Part shown: positions 8,769 to 20,463 of the stretch, one piece after another | How the letters are laid out: every line of letters starts with the position of its first letter | How positions within the stretch are numbered: position 1 is the first letter of the stretch | NCBI RefSeq assembly: GCF_009857845.1 | Contig: NZ_WWEQ01000019.1 | Span: 1-52,522 of the forward strand | Length of the DNA: 52,522 bases | DNA from: Brevibacterium rongguiense | GTDB taxonomy: Bacteria > Actinomycetota > Actinomycetes > Actinomycetales > Brevibacteriaceae | Reading direction: 5' to 3' | Translations under genes and position numbers: made by a program | The notes under the pieces: model-generated | The model's input: only the letters and a program-made list of their open reading frames with translations | The model's database searches: none | Told to the model about the DNA's origin: nothing

Positions 8769-10406
8769 ATGGCGGAACTGACAATCTCCCCGGAGGAGAT
8801 CCGGGGCGCCCTGGGCCGATTCGTCGAGTCGTACAAGCCCGAGGCCGCTGACAAGACCGAGGTCGGCAAGGTCGTCACGGCCGGCGACGGCATCGCGTCC
8901 GTGTCCGGCCTGCCCGGCACCATGGCCAACGAGATCCTGCGATTTGAAGACGGCACCCTGGGCCTCGCCCAGAACCTCGACGAGCGCGAGATCGGCGTCG
9001 TCATCCTGGGCGAGTTCTCCGGCATCGCCGAGGAGCAGAACGTCTACCGCACGGGCGAGGTCCTCTCCGTGCCCGTGGGCGACGGCTACCTGGGCCGCGT
9101 CGTGGACCCGCTCGGCAACCCCGTCGACGGCCTCGGCGACATCGAGACGGTGGGCCGCCGCGAGCTCGAGCTCCAGGCCGCCGGCGTCATGGACCGCAAG
9201 GAGGTCAAGGAGCCGCTGCAGACCGGCCTCAAGGCCATCGACGCGATGATCCCCGTGGGCCGCGGCCAGCGCCAGCTCATCATCGGCGACCGCAAGACCG
9301 GCAAGACGGCGATCGCGCTCGACACGATCATCAACCAGCGCGAGAACTGGGCGTCGGGCGACCCGAAGAAGCAGGTTCGCTGCATCTACGTCGCCTGCGG
9401 TCAGAAGGGCTCGACGATCGCCTCGGTGCGCCGCGCGCTCGAGGACAACGGCGCGCTCGAGTACACGACGATCGTGTCCGCCCCCGCCTCGGACCCCGCC
9501 GGCTTCAAGTACCTCGCCCCCTACACGGGCTCCGCGATCGGCCAGCACTGGATGTACGAGGGCAAGCACGTCCTCATCGTCTTCGACGACCTGTCCAAGC
9601 AGGCCGAGGCCTACCGTGCGATCTCCCTCCTGCTGCGCCGTCCGCCGGGCCGCGAGGCATACCCGGGCGACGTCTTCTACCTGCACTCGCGCCTCCTCGA
9701 ACGCTGCGCGAAGCTCTCCGACGCCCTGGGCGGCGGCTCGATGACCGGCCTGCCGATCATCGAGACGAAGGCCAACGACGTCGGCGCGTTCATCCCGACG
9801 AACGTCATCTCGATCACCGACGGCCAGATCTTCCTGCAGTCGGACCTGTTCAACGCGAACCAGCGCCCCGCGGTCGACGTGGGCGTGTCCGTGTCGCGCG
9901 TGGGCGGCTCGGCGCAGACGAAGCCGCTGCGCGGCGTGTCCGGCACGCTCAAGCTCACGCTCGCGCAGTACCGCTCGCTCGAGGCGTTCGCGATGTTCGC
10001 CTCGGACCTCGACCCGGTGACCCGTCGCCAGCTCGACCGCGGCGCGCGCATGACCGAGCTGCTCAAGCAGGGCCAGTTCCAGCCGATGTCGGCCGCCAAG
10101 CAGACGGTGTCGATCTGGGCGGGCTCCGAGGGCTACCTCGACGAGATCCCGGTCTCCGACGTGCTGCGCTTCGAGGCGGAGTACCACGACTACCTCGAGC
10201 GCAAGACGAACCTGCTGACCACGATCGGCGAGCTCAAGGACAAGCTGGGCGGCGACGTGCTCGCCGAGCTGAAGAAGGCCACCGACGCGTTCGCCCAGGA
10301 GTTCCAGCCCACCGAGGAGGGCTCCGGCGCCGGCACGGAGGAGTTCGCGGCCGCGCAGGCCGACGACGTCCAGCAGGAGCAGATCGTCATGCAGAAGAAG
10401 CGCTGA
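8769..10406 (+). CDS. atpA: F0F1 ATP synthase subunit alpha
   Basis: This is the regulatory nucleotide-binding subunit of F1. The 545-residue protein contains the beta-barrel N-terminal domain, the Walker A motif GDRKTGKT at 173-180, the conserved [20 protein letters not shown] stretch and a C-terminal extension of ~30 acidic and Ala-rich residues, common in actinobacterial alpha subunits. The ATG at 8769 follows GAAGGAAGCAGGGAAACCGC. The open frame extends upstream through atpH, but the family N terminus [14 protein letters not shown] fixes the start. Confidence 0.97.
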   Translation: MAELTISPEEIRGALGRFVESYKPEAADKTEVGKVVTAGDGIASVSGLPGTMANEILRFEDGTLGLAQNLDEREIGVVILGEFSGIAEEQNVYRTGEVLSVPVGDGYLGRVVDPLGNPVDGLGDIETVGRRELELQAAGVMDRKEVKEPLQTGLKAIDAMIPVGRGQRQLIIGDRKTGKTAIALDTIINQRENWASGDPKKQVRCIYVACGQKGSTIASVRRALEDNGALEYTTIVSAPASDPAGFKYLAPYTGSAIGQHWMYEGKHVLIVFDDLSKQAEAYRAISLLLRRPPGREAYPGDVFYLHSRLLERCAKLSDALGGGSMTGLPIIETKANDVGAFIPTNVISITDGQIFLQSDLFNANQRPAVDVGVSVSRVGGSAQTKPLRGVSGTLKLTLAQYRSLEAFAMFASDLDPVTRRQLDRGARMTELLKQGQFQPMSAAKQTVSIWAGSEGYLDEIPVSDVLRFEAEYHDYLERKTNLLTTIGELKDKLGGDVLAELKKATDAFAQEFQPTEEGSGAGTEEFAAAQADDVQQEQIVMQKKR

Positions 10407-10443
10407 GCCTCATCTTCATGACGACAGACGAAAGGAAGAGCTG

Positions 10444-11388
10444 ATGGGAGCCCAGCAGCGGGTCTTCAAAGCGAAGATCAACTCGACCCAGTCCTTGAGG
10501 AAGATCTTCAAGGCCATGGAGCTCATCGCTGCCTCGCGCATCCAGAAGGCCATCGACCGCGTGCACGCGGCGTCGCCGTACGCCTCCGCCCTCACCCGGG
10601 CGGTGGCGGCGGTGGCGACGCAGTCGAACGTCGCGCACACGCTCACGGTCGAGCCGGAGGAGATCCGGCGCGCGGCCGTGCTGGTGATCGGGCCGGACCG
10701 CGGCTTCGCGGGCGCCTACTCGGCGAACCTCATCCGCAAGGGGGAGGAGCTCATCACTCTCCTGCGCCAGAAGGGCAAGGACATCGCGCTCTTCACCGTG
10801 GGCGGCAAGGCCGAGACGTACTACACCTTCCGCGATCGTGAGATCCGGCAGGCGTGGACCGGCTTCTCCGAGTCCCCCACCGCCGAGCACGCGGCGGAGA
10901 TCGGCGAGGCGCTGCTCGCGGACTTCCACCGCCCGCACGAGGAGGGCGGCGTCGACGAGATCTACCTCGTGGACACGCGCTTCGTCTCGAGCGTCAGCCA
11001 GGATCCGCAGTACCGGAGGCTCCTGCCGCTCGCCGTCGTGGACGCCGATGAGGCGCACGCCGACCGCGGCCACGGCGCCGGCGCTGGCCACCCGGCGCAC
11101 GACGAGGTGTTCCCGCTCTACGAGTTCGAGCCGAGCGCGGAGGCGGTGCTCGATGCGCTGCTGCCCAAGTACATCGATTCGCGCATCCTCACCGCGCTGC
11201 TGAACTCGGCGGCCAGTGAGCAGGCCGCCCGCCAGCAGGCGATGCACACCGCGGTCGAGAACGCCGACGACCTCATCAAGACCTACACCCGCATGGCGAA
11301 TACGGCCCGCCAGGCCGAAATCACCCAGGAGATCTCCGAGATCGTCGGCGGCGCCGATGCCCTTGCGGCATCCGGTGCCGACGACTGA
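10444..11388 (+). CDS. atpG: F0F1 ATP synthase subunit gamma
   Basis: Gamma is the rotating central shaft. The 314-residue product has the typical N-terminal helix [20 protein letters not shown] followed by [16 protein letters not shown], and the matching C-terminal helix [26 protein letters not shown] His/Ala/Gly-rich insert near residues 200-220 ([20 protein letters not shown]) falls in a loop region that varies between actinobacteria. A GAAAGGAAGAG ribosome-binding site lies before ATG 10444. Confidence 0.96.
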   Translation: MGAQQRVFKAKINSTQSLRKIFKAMELIAASRIQKAIDRVHAASPYASALTRAVAAVATQSNVAHTLTVEPEEIRRAAVLVIGPDRGFAGAYSANLIRKGEELITLLRQKGKDIALFTVGGKAETYYTFRDREIRQAWTGFSESPTAEHAAEIGEALLADFHRPHEEGGVDEIYLVDTRFVSSVSQDPQYRRLLPLAVVDADEAHADRGHGAGAGHPAHDEVFPLYEFEPSAEAVLDALLPKYIDSRILTALLNSAASEQAARQQAMHTAVENADDLIKTYTRMANTARQAEITQEISEIVGGADALAASGADD

Positions 11389-12873
<1,485 letters not shown>

Positions 12874-12876
12874 CCC

Positions 12877-13134
12877 ATGGCCCTCAACGTGACCGTGGTG
12901 GCCGCGGACCACGCCGTGTGGTCCGGTGAGGCCTCGCGCGTGGTCGCGAAGACCTGGGACGGCGACATCGGCATCCTCACCGGCCATGAGCCCGTCATGG
13001 CGCTCGTGGCCGGGGGAGAGGTGCGCATCCTCACCGCCGACGGCGAGAACATCCGCGCCCGGGCGGACGGGGGCTTCCTCTCGGTGGAGAACGACCGCGT
13101 GACGGTCGTCGCCGATCAGGCCGAGCTCGTCTGA
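12877..13134 (+). CDS. atpC: F0F1 ATP synthase subunit epsilon (short form)
   Basis: Epsilon couples gamma to the c-ring and can inhibit ATP hydrolysis. The 85-residue product contains only the N-terminal beta-sandwich domain (LNVTVVAADHAVWSGEAS, GDIGILTGHEPVMALV, DGGFLSVENDRVTVVADQAEL). The C-terminal helical hairpin that regulates hydrolysis in E. coli epsilon is absent. Short epsilon subunits are known in several actinobacteria. It closes the atp operon proper. Confidence 0.94.
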   Translation: MALNVTVVAADHAVWSGEASRVVAKTWDGDIGILTGHEPVMALVAGGEVRILTADGENIRARADGGFLSVENDRVTVVADQAELV

Positions 13135-13150
13135 GCCTCCGCCGGCGACC

Positions 13151-13615
13151 GTGAACCCCTCAGCCCTGCTGCTCATTCTGCTCTCGGCGGCAGGCCTGGG
13201 GCTCATCGTCGCGTACGCGCTGACCTCGCGGCGGCGCGCCATGAGCCGGATGGCCGGCTCGTTCGACTGCTCCATCCGCGTGGGCGAGGGAACCCCTCGC
13301 CCACGCTGGCGTCTGGGGGTGGGCCTCCTCACCGCCACGACGTTCAACTGGTACCCGGTCTTCGGCTTCTCCCGCCGCCCGGCGATCCGGCTGCCGCGCG
13401 CCGACATGGTCATCGCCTCCCGCAGCGAGCCCGCTCCGGACGACCGGCACAGCGTGCTCGCAGACGCGCAGGTCATCGTGCTGCGCTGCGGGGACCACGC
13501 GGGCAGGCCCGTGGAGACGCGCGTGGCCCTCGAGCGCGACGCGGTGTCCGCGCTGTCCTCGTGGCTCGAATCCTCCCCACCCGGCTACAACCTTGCGATC
13601 GGACGGTTCACCTGA
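13151..13615 (+). CDS. DUF2550 family membrane-anchored protein
   Basis: The 154-residue protein starts with one hydrophobic helix ([20 protein letters not shown]) followed by an RRR stop-transfer signal and a cytoplasmic domain. The domain has the features I associate with DUF2550: SFDCSIRV, a W-rich central stretch ([15 protein letters not shown]), and an Arg-rich end. The gene lies between atpC and murA, the place of Rv1312 in M. tuberculosis. The function is unknown. GTG 13151 was used because it is 16 bases after atpC; no strong ribosome-binding site is visible. Its stop overlaps the murA start (TGATG). Confidence 0.82.
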   Translation: MNPSALLLILLSAAGLGLIVAYALTSRRRAMSRMAGSFDCSIRVGEGTPRPRWRLGVGLLTATTFNWYPVFGFSRRPAIRLPRADMVIASRSEPAPDDRHSVLADAQVIVLRCGDHAGRPVETRVALERDAVSALSSWLESSPPGYNLAIGRFT

Positions 13616-14910
13616 TGGAGATCCTCTCCGTGGAGGGCCCGGCCCGCCTGCGCGGCAGGGTCGAGGTGCGCGGGGCCAAGAACAGCGTCCTCAAGCTCAT
13701 GGCCGCCTGCCTGCTCGCGCCCGGCCGCTCCGTCATCACCAATGTCCCGGCGATCCTCGACGTCGCCATCATGGCCAAGCTGCTCGAGCGCCTGAGCTGC
13801 GCCGTCGACTACGACGAGGCGGCGGGCACCGTCGCCATCGACGTGCCCGAGGCACCGGGCATCAAGGCCGACTACGAGCTGGTGCGGGCCATGCGCGCCT
13901 CGATCTCCGTGCTCGGGCCGCTCGTGGGCCGCATGCGCTCGGCCGAGGTGGCGCTGCCGGGCGGCGACGCGATCGGCTCGCGGGGCCTCGACCTCCACGA
14001 GGCCGGCCTGCGGGCCCTCGGCGCGCAGGTGCGCCTGGAGCACGGGTACTTCGTCGCCGCGGCGCCCGAGGGGCTGACGGGCGCGGAGATCCGGCTGGAC
14101 TTCCCCTCCGTCGGGGCCACGGAGAACCTCGTCATGGCCGCGTGCCTGGCCCGCGGCACCACGCGGATCGAGAACGCGGCCAAGGAGCCGGAGATCATCG
14201 ACATCTGCTCGCTGCTCGTGCAGATGGGCGCCCACATCGAGGGCATCGGGACGTCGACGCTCACCGTCACGGGCGTGGCGCGGATGCACCCGGTGGAGCA
14301 CCGCTGCGTGGGCGACCGGATCGTGGCCGGCACCTGGGGCTTCGCTGCCGCGATCACCGGCGGCGATGTCGAGGTCCTCGGGGCGGATCCCGGGCTGCTG
14401 CCCAATGTGCTCGACAAGCTCGAGGCCGCCGGCGCCCGGGTCACCGAGCTCGACGCCCCCCACGGCGGATTCCGGGTGGTGGGCCCGGCGCGGCCGCACA
14501 GCATCCGCGTCTCCACGCTGCCCTACCCGGGGTTCCCCACCGACCTGCAGCCCTTCGTCGTCGCGCTCAACGCGGTGGCCGACGGCGAGGGCCTGCTGAC
14601 GGAGAACCTCTTCGAGGCGCGCTGGCGCTTCGTCAGCGAGCTCGCCCGGCTGGGCGCGCAGGTGAGCGTGGACGGCAACCACGCGCTCATCACCGGCGTC
14701 GAGCGCCTGTCCGGCGCCGAGGTGGAGGCGTCCGACATCCGCGCCGGCGCCGCGCTCGTGATCGCCGGCATCGCGGCCCACGGTCGCACCGAGGTGGCGG
14801 GGGTCAGCCACATCGACCGCGGCTACGAGCACTTCGACGCCCAGCTGCGCGCGCTTGGGGCGACGGTGGCCCGCAGCGAGCGCCCCGACATCCTCCCGCC
14901 CGAGCTCTGA
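13615..14910 (+). CDS. murA: UDP-N-acetylglucosamine 1-carboxyvinyltransferase (MurA)
   Basis: MurA transfers the enolpyruvyl group of PEP to UDP-GlcNAc, the first committed step of peptidoglycan synthesis. The 431-residue protein starts with [20 protein letters not shown] and has the full inside-out alpha/beta barrel length. The catalytic loop reads [12 protein letters not shown], so Asp118 replaces the Cys that fosfomycin alkylates in most bacteria. Mycobacterial MurA has the same change and is intrinsically resistant. The start ATG 13615 overlaps the DUF2550 stop; the longer open frame upstream has no similarity to the family. It is the last gene of the conserved block before the arc locus. 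Confidence 0.96.
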   Translation: MEILSVEGPARLRGRVEVRGAKNSVLKLMAACLLAPGRSVITNVPAILDVAIMAKLLERLSCAVDYDEAAGTVAIDVPEAPGIKADYELVRAMRASISVLGPLVGRMRSAEVALPGGDAIGSRGLDLHEAGLRALGAQVRLEHGYFVAAAPEGLTGAEIRLDFPSVGATENLVMAACLARGTTRIENAAKEPEIIDICSLLVQMGAHIEGIGTSTLTVTGVARMHPVEHRCVGDRIVAGTWGFAAAITGGDVEVLGADPGLLPNVLDKLEAAGARVTELDAPHGGFRVVGPARPHSIRVSTLPYPGFPTDLQPFVVALNAVADGEGLLTENLFEARWRFVSELARLGAQVSVDGNHALITGVERLSGAEVEASDIRAGAALVIAGIAAHGRTEVAGVSHIDRGYEHFDAQLRALGATVARSERPDILPPEL

Positions 14911-15023
14911 GGCGGCCGCGGCCCCGGGGCGTTGGGGTGCGGGGTGCTGGCGTGCCGGGGCTGCGGGCGGTAGTCCGTCGCCCGGTGGCGATCCTCCGTC
15001 CGGAGGGTGCGGAGCACTGCGGC

Positions 15024-15086
15024 GCATTCATTCTTCGCGCATTCATTTGGGATCTTCTATGCATTCATTGCGATGCATATTCATGC
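15024..15086. repeat. ATTCAT-type direct repeats in an AT-rich island
   Basis: GCATTCATT occurs three times (15024-15032, 15039-15047, 15061-15069), followed by GCATATTCATGC at 15075-15086. Start-to-start distances are 15, 22 and 14 bases. ATTCA is also the right half-site of arginine-repressor boxes, and GATGCAT-N4-ATGC at 15072-15086 has partial dyad symmetry. Placed ahead of arginine catabolism genes, an ArgR-type role is possible but unproven. Confidence 0.5.
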
Positions 15087-15093
15087 GGCGTTT

Positions 15094-15128
15094 GGAATAT
15101 CCGCGCAACAATGTGCTGCGGATATTCC
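15094..15128. repeat. Perfect 11-bp inverted repeat
   Basis: GGAATATCCGC (15094-15104) and GCGGATATTCC (15118-15128) are perfect inverted copies with a 13-base spacer. The arm centres are 24 bases apart, a little over two helical turns. No T-run follows, so an operator or structured RNA is at least as likely as a murA terminator. Confidence 0.55.
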
Positions 15129-15410
15129 CTGCCTCCGCAGCGGCGCCTCATCTTCTCCTGCGCGCGGCCATCGGGTGTGGCGAGGGTGGGCTCTCCGGGT
15201 GGCTCGGCGCGGGCAGCGCACCCGCCGGACGCCCGCGGTTAACGTCGCGTCCATGCGGGTCAGCCGCTCAAGTACGGCCCGCCTGCGCGTCGGTGAGCGT
15301 GTGCAGACGGTCCCGACGCCCCTGTTTTATCCGCCGTATCGCATAACGGACAAATCGGGGTCGGCAGGCAGATACAACGTGTGATCCAGGACTCGAACGG
15401 CCCCTTTCTG

Positions 15411-15439
15411 TTGATTCCCGGCGGGGGCCCGACTAGCGT
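15411..15439 (+). promoter_or_regulatory. Probable promoter of arcD
   Basis: TTGATT (15411-15416) and TAGCGT (15434-15439) are 17 bases apart. Transcription would start near 15446, leaving a leader of about 70 bases that ends with the AAAGGA site before ATG 15518. I see no FNR or CRP full site around it. Confidence 0.5.
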
Positions 15440-15517
15440 ATTTCCCATAGCGCGGGTGCACGTATCGCAGCGGAAATTCCGCCGCTGGCAGTCACCCCGA
15501 TTGGTGAAAGGATGCCA

Positions 15518-16987
15518 ATGTCTACGACAACGGAGTCGAAAGCCCCCACCGCGGGCACCGCACCGGGCGGGCTGTCCCTGCCGGCGCTCCTCGCCCTCGT
15601 CATCGGCTCGATGATCGGCGGTGGCATCTTCTCGCTCCCGCAGAACATCGCCTCGGCCGCCGCAGCGGGCCCCGTCATCATCGGCTGGACGATCACCGGC
15701 ATCGGCATGATCTCGCTCGCCTTCGTCTACCAGTTCCTCGCCAACCGCAAGCCGGAGCTCGACAACGGCATCTACGCCTACGCCCGCGCCGGGTTCGGCT
15801 CGTACATCGGCTTCAACTCGGCCTGGGGCTACTGGCTCTCGGCCCTCATCGGCAACGTGGGCTACCTCGTGCTGCTGTTCTCCACGATCGGCAAGTTCGT
15901 CCCCGCCTTCGAGGGCGGCAACACCCCCATCGCCATCCTCTGCGCCTCCGTGCTGCTGTGGCTTACGCACCTGCTCGTCATCAAGGGCGTCCAGACGGCC
16001 GCGTTCGTCAACACGGTGACGACGATCGCGAAGATCGTGCCGCTCATCGTCTTCATCGTCATCTGCGCGGTGGGCTTCAAGTACGACCTGTTCTCCTTCG
16101 ACTTCTGGGGCGAGAACTCGGACCTGGGCTCCGTGCTCGCTCAGACGAAGAACATGATGCTCGTGACCGTCTGGGTCTTCATCGGCATCGAGGGCGCGTC
16201 GATCTACTCGCAGCGGGCACGCAAGCGCAGCGACGTCGGCAAGGCCACGATCATCGGCTTCCTCGCCGTGCTCGCCATGCTCGTCGCGGTCAACCTCCTG
16301 TCCATGGGCATCATGCAGCGCGCGGAGCTCGCGGGCCTGGGCGACGCCTCCATGGGCGACGTGCTCGCCGCGGTCGTGGGCCCCTGGGGCTCCGTCTTCA
16401 TCAGCGTGGGCGTCATCATCTCCCTGCTGGGCGCGCTGCTCGCATGGATCCTCCTGTGCGGCGAGACCATGCAGGTCCCGGGCTCGGACGGCACCATGCC
16501 GGCGTTCTTCGGCAAGCTCAACAAGCACCACGCCCCGGCCAACGCGCTCTGGGTGACGAACGGCCTGTGCCAGGCGATCCTCATCCTCACGTTCTTCTCC
16601 GAGGACGTCTACCTGGCGATGGCGACGCTCGCCGCGGCGCTCATCCTCCTGCCCTACCTGCTCTCCGCGGGGTACGCGCTGGAGGTCACCGTCACCGGCG
16701 ACACCTACACCGGGGCGCACAGGAAGGGCCGGGTGCGCGACCTCATCCTCTCGATCATCGCGGTGGTCTACGGGATCTGGCTCCTCGTGGCGGCGGGGCT
16801 CGGCAGCCTCCTGCTCTCCGCCCTCATCTACCTGCCCGGCGTGATCGTCTACATCTGGGCCAAGCGCGAACAGCACGCGAAGAAGCTCTTCACCTGGTGG
16901 GAGCTGCTCGTCGTCGCGGTCTTCGCAATCGGCGCGGTCATCGCCATCGTCCGCCTCGCCAACGGCTCGCTCAGCCTCCTCGGCTGA
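15518..16987 (+). CDS. arcD: Arginine:ornithine antiporter, ArcD type (APC superfamily)
   Basis: The product is expected to exchange extracellular arginine for ornithine without spending energy, feeding the arginine deiminase pathway. The 489 residues have about 12 transmembrane helices. The first contains the APC-family substrate motif [15 protein letters not shown], close to ArcD of Pseudomonas, followed by the conserved segment [25 protein letters not shown] 15518 is chosen because GAAAGGA ends six bases before it; ATG 15512 lies within that spacing. A hairpin follows the stop, and arcA1 begins 136 bases downstream. Arginine/ornithine specificity is inferred from motif and neighbours. Confidence 0.88.
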   Translation: MSTTTESKAPTAGTAPGGLSLPALLALVIGSMIGGGIFSLPQNIASAAAAGPVIIGWTITGIGMISLAFVYQFLANRKPELDNGIYAYARAGFGSYIGFNSAWGYWLSALIGNVGYLVLLFSTIGKFVPAFEGGNTPIAILCASVLLWLTHLLVIKGVQTAAFVNTVTTIAKIVPLIVFIVICAVGFKYDLFSFDFWGENSDLGSVLAQTKNMMLVTVWVFIGIEGASIYSQRARKRSDVGKATIIGFLAVLAMLVAVNLLSMGIMQRAELAGLGDASMGDVLAAVVGPWGSVFISVGVIISLLGALLAWILLCGETMQVPGSDGTMPAFFGKLNKHHAPANALWVTNGLCQAILILTFFSEDVYLAMATLAAALILLPYLLSAGYALEVTVTGDTYTGAHRKGRVRDLILSIIAVVYGIWLLVAAGLGSLLLSALIYLPGVIVYIWAKREQHAKKLFTWWELLVVAVFAIGAVIAIVRLANGSLSLLG

Positions 16988-16994
16988 GCCGCCC

Positions 16995-17017
16995 GGGGCC
17001 CGCCGCCGGCGGGCCCC
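16995..17017 (+). terminator. GC hairpin after arcD
   Basis: GGGGCCCGCC (16995-17004) pairs perfectly with GGCGGGCCCC (17008-17017) around a 3-base loop, 7 bases after the arcD stop. It has no T-run, as is common in high-GC actinobacteria. It may be a terminator, an attenuator or a 3' stabilising structure. Confidence 0.55.
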
Positions 17018-17062
17018 ACGGGAGGCATCCCCTCCCGCCCCACCTTGTCCCACGCAGCCTCC

Positions 17063-17078
17063 GCAGTCCGCGGACTGC
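17063..17078. promoter_or_regulatory. Perfect 16-bp palindrome upstream of arcA1
   Basis: GCAGTCCGCGGACTGC is a perfect palindrome 45 bases before the arcA1 start codon. Its position suits an operator, or a small hairpin in the leader. No consensus promoter is clear around it; TTGTCC at 17045-17050 could be a -35 element. Confidence 0.4.
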
Positions 17079-17123
17079 ACTCCTGACGCGGCGCCCCGCC
17101 GCACATCGAAAGGATGGAACACC

Positions 17124-18371
17124 ATGAACGCACCTGCCATCGGAGCCTGGTCGGAAGTCGGCAAGCTCCGCGAGGTCATGGTCTGCACCCCGGGCCTGGC
17201 CCATCAGCGCCTGACCCCCCGCAACTGCGAAGAGCTCCTGTTCGACGAGGTGCTGTGGGTGGCGAAGGCCAAGAGCGACCACCTGGACTTCATCGCGAAG
17301 ATGCGCGACCGCGGGGTGGACGTGCTGGAGATGCACGATCTGCTGCGCGACATCCTCGAGCAGCCCAAGGCACGCGCCTGGGTGCTCGACCGCAAGCTCA
17401 GCCCGAACATGGTGGGCCTGGGCGTGGACGAGGAGCTGCGCGCCTGGTTCGACGAGCTGCCCTCGAACGAGCTCGCCGACTACCTCATCGGCGGCCTGGC
17501 CTACGCGGACCTCCCGGCGGACTTCAACCGCTCGGTCATCGTGGCCCTCGCAGGGGCGCACGTGCCCACGGACTTCCTGCTCCCGCCGCTGCCCAACACG
17601 CAGTTCACCCGCGACACGACCGCGTGGATCTACGGCGGCGTCACGCTCAACCCCATGCACTGGCCGGTGCGCCAGCAGGAGACGATGCTCGACGCCGCGA
17701 TCTACAAGTTCCACCCGAAGTTCGCCGACCGCGAGTTCTCCACCTGGTACGGCGACGTCGACGTCAACCACGGGCTCTCCAGCCTGGAGGGCGGCGACAT
17801 CATGCCCGTGGGCAACGGGGTCGTGCTCATCGGCATGGGCGAGCGGTCCTCGTGGCAGGCGATCTCGCAGCTCGCGCAGTCCCTGTTCGCCCACGGCGCC
17901 GCGCAGCACATCATCGTGGCCGCCATGGCCCGCGACCGCGCCTCGATGCACCTGGACACGGTGTTCTCGTTCTGCGACCGCGACCTCGTCACGGTCTTCC
18001 GCGACGTCGTCGACACGATCCGCCCGATCTCCCTGCGCCCGGCCGACCGCGACCGCGGCTTCTCCGTGACCATGGAGAAGCGGCCCTTCACCGACGTCGT
18101 GGCCTCGGCCCTCGGGCTGTCGAAGCTGCGCGAGGTGCCCACGGGCGGCAACGCCTACCAGTCCGAGCGCGAGCAGTGGGACGACGGCAACAACGTCGTC
18201 GCCCTCTCCCCGGGCGTCGTCATCGGCTACGACCGCAACACCCACACGAACACCCAGCTGCGCAAGGCCGGCGTCGAGGTCATCACGATCAACTCCGGCG
18301 AGCTGGGCCGCGGCCGCGGCGGCGGGCACTGCATGACGTGCCCCATCACCCGCGATCCCGTGGACTACTGA
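17124..18371 (+). CDS. arcA: Arginine deiminase, copy 1
   Basis: Arginine deiminase hydrolyses arginine to citrulline and ammonia in the cytoplasm, the first step of the ADI pathway. The 415-residue protein has the family start [19 protein letters not shown], the guanidino-binding [12 protein letters not shown], the catalytic-His region [12 protein letters not shown] and the nucleophile Cys403 in [13 protein letters not shown]. All core residues are intact. ATG 17124 follows an AAAGGA site. It closely resembles the second copy at 20628-21875, which has the same length. The gene is bounded by hairpins on both sides, suggesting that transcript ends or stability are controlled gene by gene. Confidence 0.96.
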   Translation: MNAPAIGAWSEVGKLREVMVCTPGLAHQRLTPRNCEELLFDEVLWVAKAKSDHLDFIAKMRDRGVDVLEMHDLLRDILEQPKARAWVLDRKLSPNMVGLGVDEELRAWFDELPSNELADYLIGGLAYADLPADFNRSVIVALAGAHVPTDFLLPPLPNTQFTRDTTAWIYGGVTLNPMHWPVRQQETMLDAAIYKFHPKFADREFSTWYGDVDVNHGLSSLEGGDIMPVGNGVVLIGMGERSSWQAISQLAQSLFAHGAAQHIIVAAMARDRASMHLDTVFSFCDRDLVTVFRDVVDTIRPISLRPADRDRGFSVTMEKRPFTDVVASALGLSKLREVPTGGNAYQSEREQWDDGNNVVALSPGVVIGYDRNTHTNTQLRKAGVEVITINSGELGRGRGGGHCMTCPITRDPVDY

Positions 18372-18375
18372 GCAC

Positions 18376-18406
18376 CGCCGCGCCGGCGGACCCCGCCGGC
18401 GCGGCG
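18376..18406 (+). terminator. First GC hairpin after arcA1
   Basis: A 14-bp perfect stem (CGCCGCGCCGGCGG at 18376-18389 with 18393-18406) around a 3-base loop starts 5 bases after the arcA1 stop. It is very stable but lacks a T-run. Confidence 0.6.
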
Positions 18407-18408
18407 CC

Positions 18409-18431
18409 CCGGGCCCGCACCTCGGGCCCGG
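18409..18431 (+). terminator. Second GC hairpin after arcA1
   Basis: CCGGGCCCG (18409-18417) pairs with CGGGCCCGG (18423-18431) around CACCT, two bases after the first hairpin. Tandem hairpins here suggest partial termination or protection of the 3' end before arcB. Confidence 0.45.
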
Positions 18432-18481
18432 GATGACCGAACCCACGACCATCCCCGTACCACCAGCAGAAGGAGACCACC

Positions 18482-19486
18482 ATGGGCATGAACCTGCTCA
18501 ACCGCAACCTGCTCTCTCTCACCCACCACACCGGCCAGGAGCTGCGCTTCCTCATCGACCTGGCCCGCGATCTCAAGCGCGCCAAGTACTCCCACACCGA
18601 GCAGCCGACGCTCACGGGCAAGAACATCGCGCTCATCTTCGAGAAGACCTCCACGCGCACCCGCTGCGCGTTCGAGGTCGCCGCCTACGACCAGGGCGCG
18701 AACCTCACCTACATCGATCCCACCTCCTCGCAGATCGGGCACAAGGAGTCGATGAAGGACACGGCCCGCGTGCTCGGCCGGATGTACGACGCGATCGAGT
18801 ACCGCGGCTTCAGCCAGCACACGGTCGAGGAGCTCGCGGAGTTCGCGGGCGTGCCGATCTTCAACGGCCTCACCGATGAGTTCCACCCCACCCAGATGCT
18901 CGCCGACGCGCTCACGATGATCGAGCACTCGGACAAGCCCATGCACGACATCGCCTACGCCTACGTGGGCGACGCCCGCAACAACATGGGCCGCTCGCTG
19001 CTGCTGCTGGGCGCCAAGCTGGGCATGGACGTGCGCATCGCCGCCCCGAAGGCCCTCCAGCCGGACGACGAGCTCGTGGCCAAGTGCCGCGACTGGGCCA
19101 AGGAGTCCGGTGCGCGCATCATGATCACCGACGATCCGAAGGAGGCCGTGGACGGCGTGGACTTCATCCACACGGACGTGTGGGTCTCCATGGGCGAGCC
19201 CATCGAGAGCTGGGGCGAGCGCGTGGACGCGCTGCTGCCGTTCCAGGTCAACATGGACCTCATCGAGGCGGCGCACAATCCGCGCGTGCGCTTCATGCAC
19301 TGCCTGCCCGCGTTCCACAACTCGGAGACGAAGGTGGGCAAGCAGATCGCGGAGCAGTACCCGCAGCTGGCCGGGGGCATCGAGGTGACCGAGGAGGTCT
19401 TCGAGTCCTCCTACAACATCGCCTTCGACCAGGCGGAGAACCGCATGCACACGATCAAGGCCGTCCTCGTCTCGACGATGGGCTGA
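18482..19486 (+). CDS. arcB: Ornithine carbamoyltransferase (probably catabolic)
   Basis: In the ADI pathway this enzyme phosphorolyses citrulline to ornithine and carbamoyl phosphate. The 334-residue protein has the carbamoyl-phosphate motif STRTR at 57-61, HPTQ (FHPTQMLAD) and the ornithine-site HCLP ([10 protein letters not shown]). Length and the N-terminal sequence [14 protein letters not shown] fit the ArcB/ArgF family. The motifs do not separate catabolic from anabolic enzymes; the catabolic role is inferred from the flanking arcA and arcC genes. An AAGGAG site lies 7 bases before ATG 18482. A 10-base gap joins it to arcC. Confidence 0.95.
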   Translation: MGMNLLNRNLLSLTHHTGQELRFLIDLARDLKRAKYSHTEQPTLTGKNIALIFEKTSTRTRCAFEVAAYDQGANLTYIDPTSSQIGHKESMKDTARVLGRMYDAIEYRGFSQHTVEELAEFAGVPIFNGLTDEFHPTQMLADALTMIEHSDKPMHDIAYAYVGDARNNMGRSLLLLGAKLGMDVRIAAPKALQPDDELVAKCRDWAKESGARIMITDDPKEAVDGVDFIHTDVWVSMGEPIESWGERVDALLPFQVNMDLIEAAHNPRVRFMHCLPAFHNSETKVGKQIAEQYPQLAGGIEVTEEVFESSYNIAFDQAENRMHTIKAVLVSTMG

Positions 19487-19496
19487 GGGAGGGATC

Positions 19497-20405
19497 ATGC
19501 GAGTCCTCACGGCACTGGGCGGCAACGCCCTGCTCAAGCGCGGGGAGCCGCTCACCGCGGCCAACCAGCGCGCGAACATCGCGATCGCCGCGGAGCGGAT
19601 CGCGCGGATCTCCGGGGAGAACGAGGTCGTGGTCGCCCACGGCAATGGCCCCCAGGTGGGTCTGCTCGCCCTCCAGGCGGCGGCCTACACGGACGTCGAG
19701 GCCTACCCCCTCGACGTCCTGGGGGCCGAGTCCGAGGCGATGATCGGCTACATGCTCGAACAGGAGCTCGGCAACGTCATGCCCCCCGAGCAGCACCTCG
19801 TGACGGTGCTGACGATGACGGAGGTCGACCCCGAGGACCCCGCGTTCGAGCACCCGACGAAGTTCATCGGGCCCGTCTACGACGAGGACGCGGCGAACCG
19901 GCTCGCGGAGGAGAAGGGCTGGGCGATCGCGCCCGACGGCCCCTACTTCCGCAGGGTCGTCGCCTCGCCGCTGCCGGTGCGCGTCATCGAGGAGGAGCCC
20001 ATCAAGCTCCTCGTCGAGTCCGGCACGCTCGTCATCTGCGCCGGCGGCGGGGGCATCCCCACGGTGCTCGGCTCCGACGGCATCCTGCGCGGCATCGAGG
20101 CGGTCATCGACAAGGACCTCGCCGCCGCCATGCTCGCCGCCCACCTGGACGCGGACGTGCTCGTCATCGCCACCGATGTCGAGGGCGTCTACCGCAACTG
20201 GGGGACCGGCGCGCAGGAGCTCATCCCGCAGCTGACGCTGGCCGAGGCGGAGGGCTCCGAGTTCGCCGCGGGCTCCATGGGCCCGAAGGTGCAGGCCGCC
20301 TGCAACTTCGTCCGCGAGACCGGCAGGCGGGCCGTCATCGGCGCGCTCGCCGACATCGAGGGCCTCGTCGCGGGCACCGCCGGCACCTCGGTCGTCGCCG
20401 GCTGA
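19497..20405 (+). CDS. arcC: Carbamate kinase
   Basis: Carbamate kinase transfers the phosphate of carbamoyl phosphate to ADP, the ATP-yielding last step of the ADI pathway, releasing ammonia and CO2. The 302-residue protein has the amino-acid-kinase fold with [13 protein letters not shown] at the start, [15 protein letters not shown], the [10 protein letters not shown] loop and the conserved [20 protein letters not shown] precedes ATG 19497. It is probably translated from the arcB transcript, since there is no hairpin between them. A strong hairpin follows at 20464-20497. Confidence 0.96.
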   Translation: MRVLTALGGNALLKRGEPLTAANQRANIAIAAERIARISGENEVVVAHGNGPQVGLLALQAAAYTDVEAYPLDVLGAESEAMIGYMLEQELGNVMPPEQHLVTVLTMTEVDPEDPAFEHPTKFIGPVYDEDAANRLAEEKGWAIAPDGPYFRRVVASPLPVRVIEEEPIKLLVESGTLVICAGGGGIPTVLGSDGILRGIEAVIDKDLAAAMLAAHLDADVLVIATDVEGVYRNWGTGAQELIPQLTLAEAEGSEFAAGSMGPKVQAACNFVRETGRRAVIGALADIEGLVAGTAGTSVVAG

Positions 20406-20463
20406 GGCGGCCACGAGGCGCAGGGCCGGGCCGCCGGCATCGCGCCCGGGGCGGGCCCGGACC

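Larger units (their letters stand above)
14911..15410. other. Long non-coding stretch between murA and the arcD promoter
   Basis: These 500 bases hold no convincing gene. An open frame at 15007-15384 (+) has no ribosome-binding site and an unnatural composition. The first ~100 bases are GC-rich without a clear terminator; a short CCTCC/GGAGG hairpin lies near 14993-15006. Bases 15024-15130 are unusually AT-rich for this genome and hold the repeats listed separately. The rest up to 15410 shows no feature I can name. Confidence 0.6.

Noticed and set aside
15007-15384. Open frame of 125 codons in the gap before arcD
   Set aside because: It has no ribosome-binding site, runs through the AT-rich repeats and the inverted repeat, and its composition changes abruptly. 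It looks like chance.
15380-15416. tRNA-like stretch (GGACTCGAAC on the + strand resembles the T arm of a minus-strand tRNA)
   Set aside because: The T stem does not pair, and no anticodon arm or acceptor stem can be formed. No attachment-site remnant could be shown.
15370-15440. FNR/CRP-type site at the arcD promoter
   Set aside because: Half-sites TGTGA (15380) and TTGAT (15411) exist, but neither has a partner at the right spacing.
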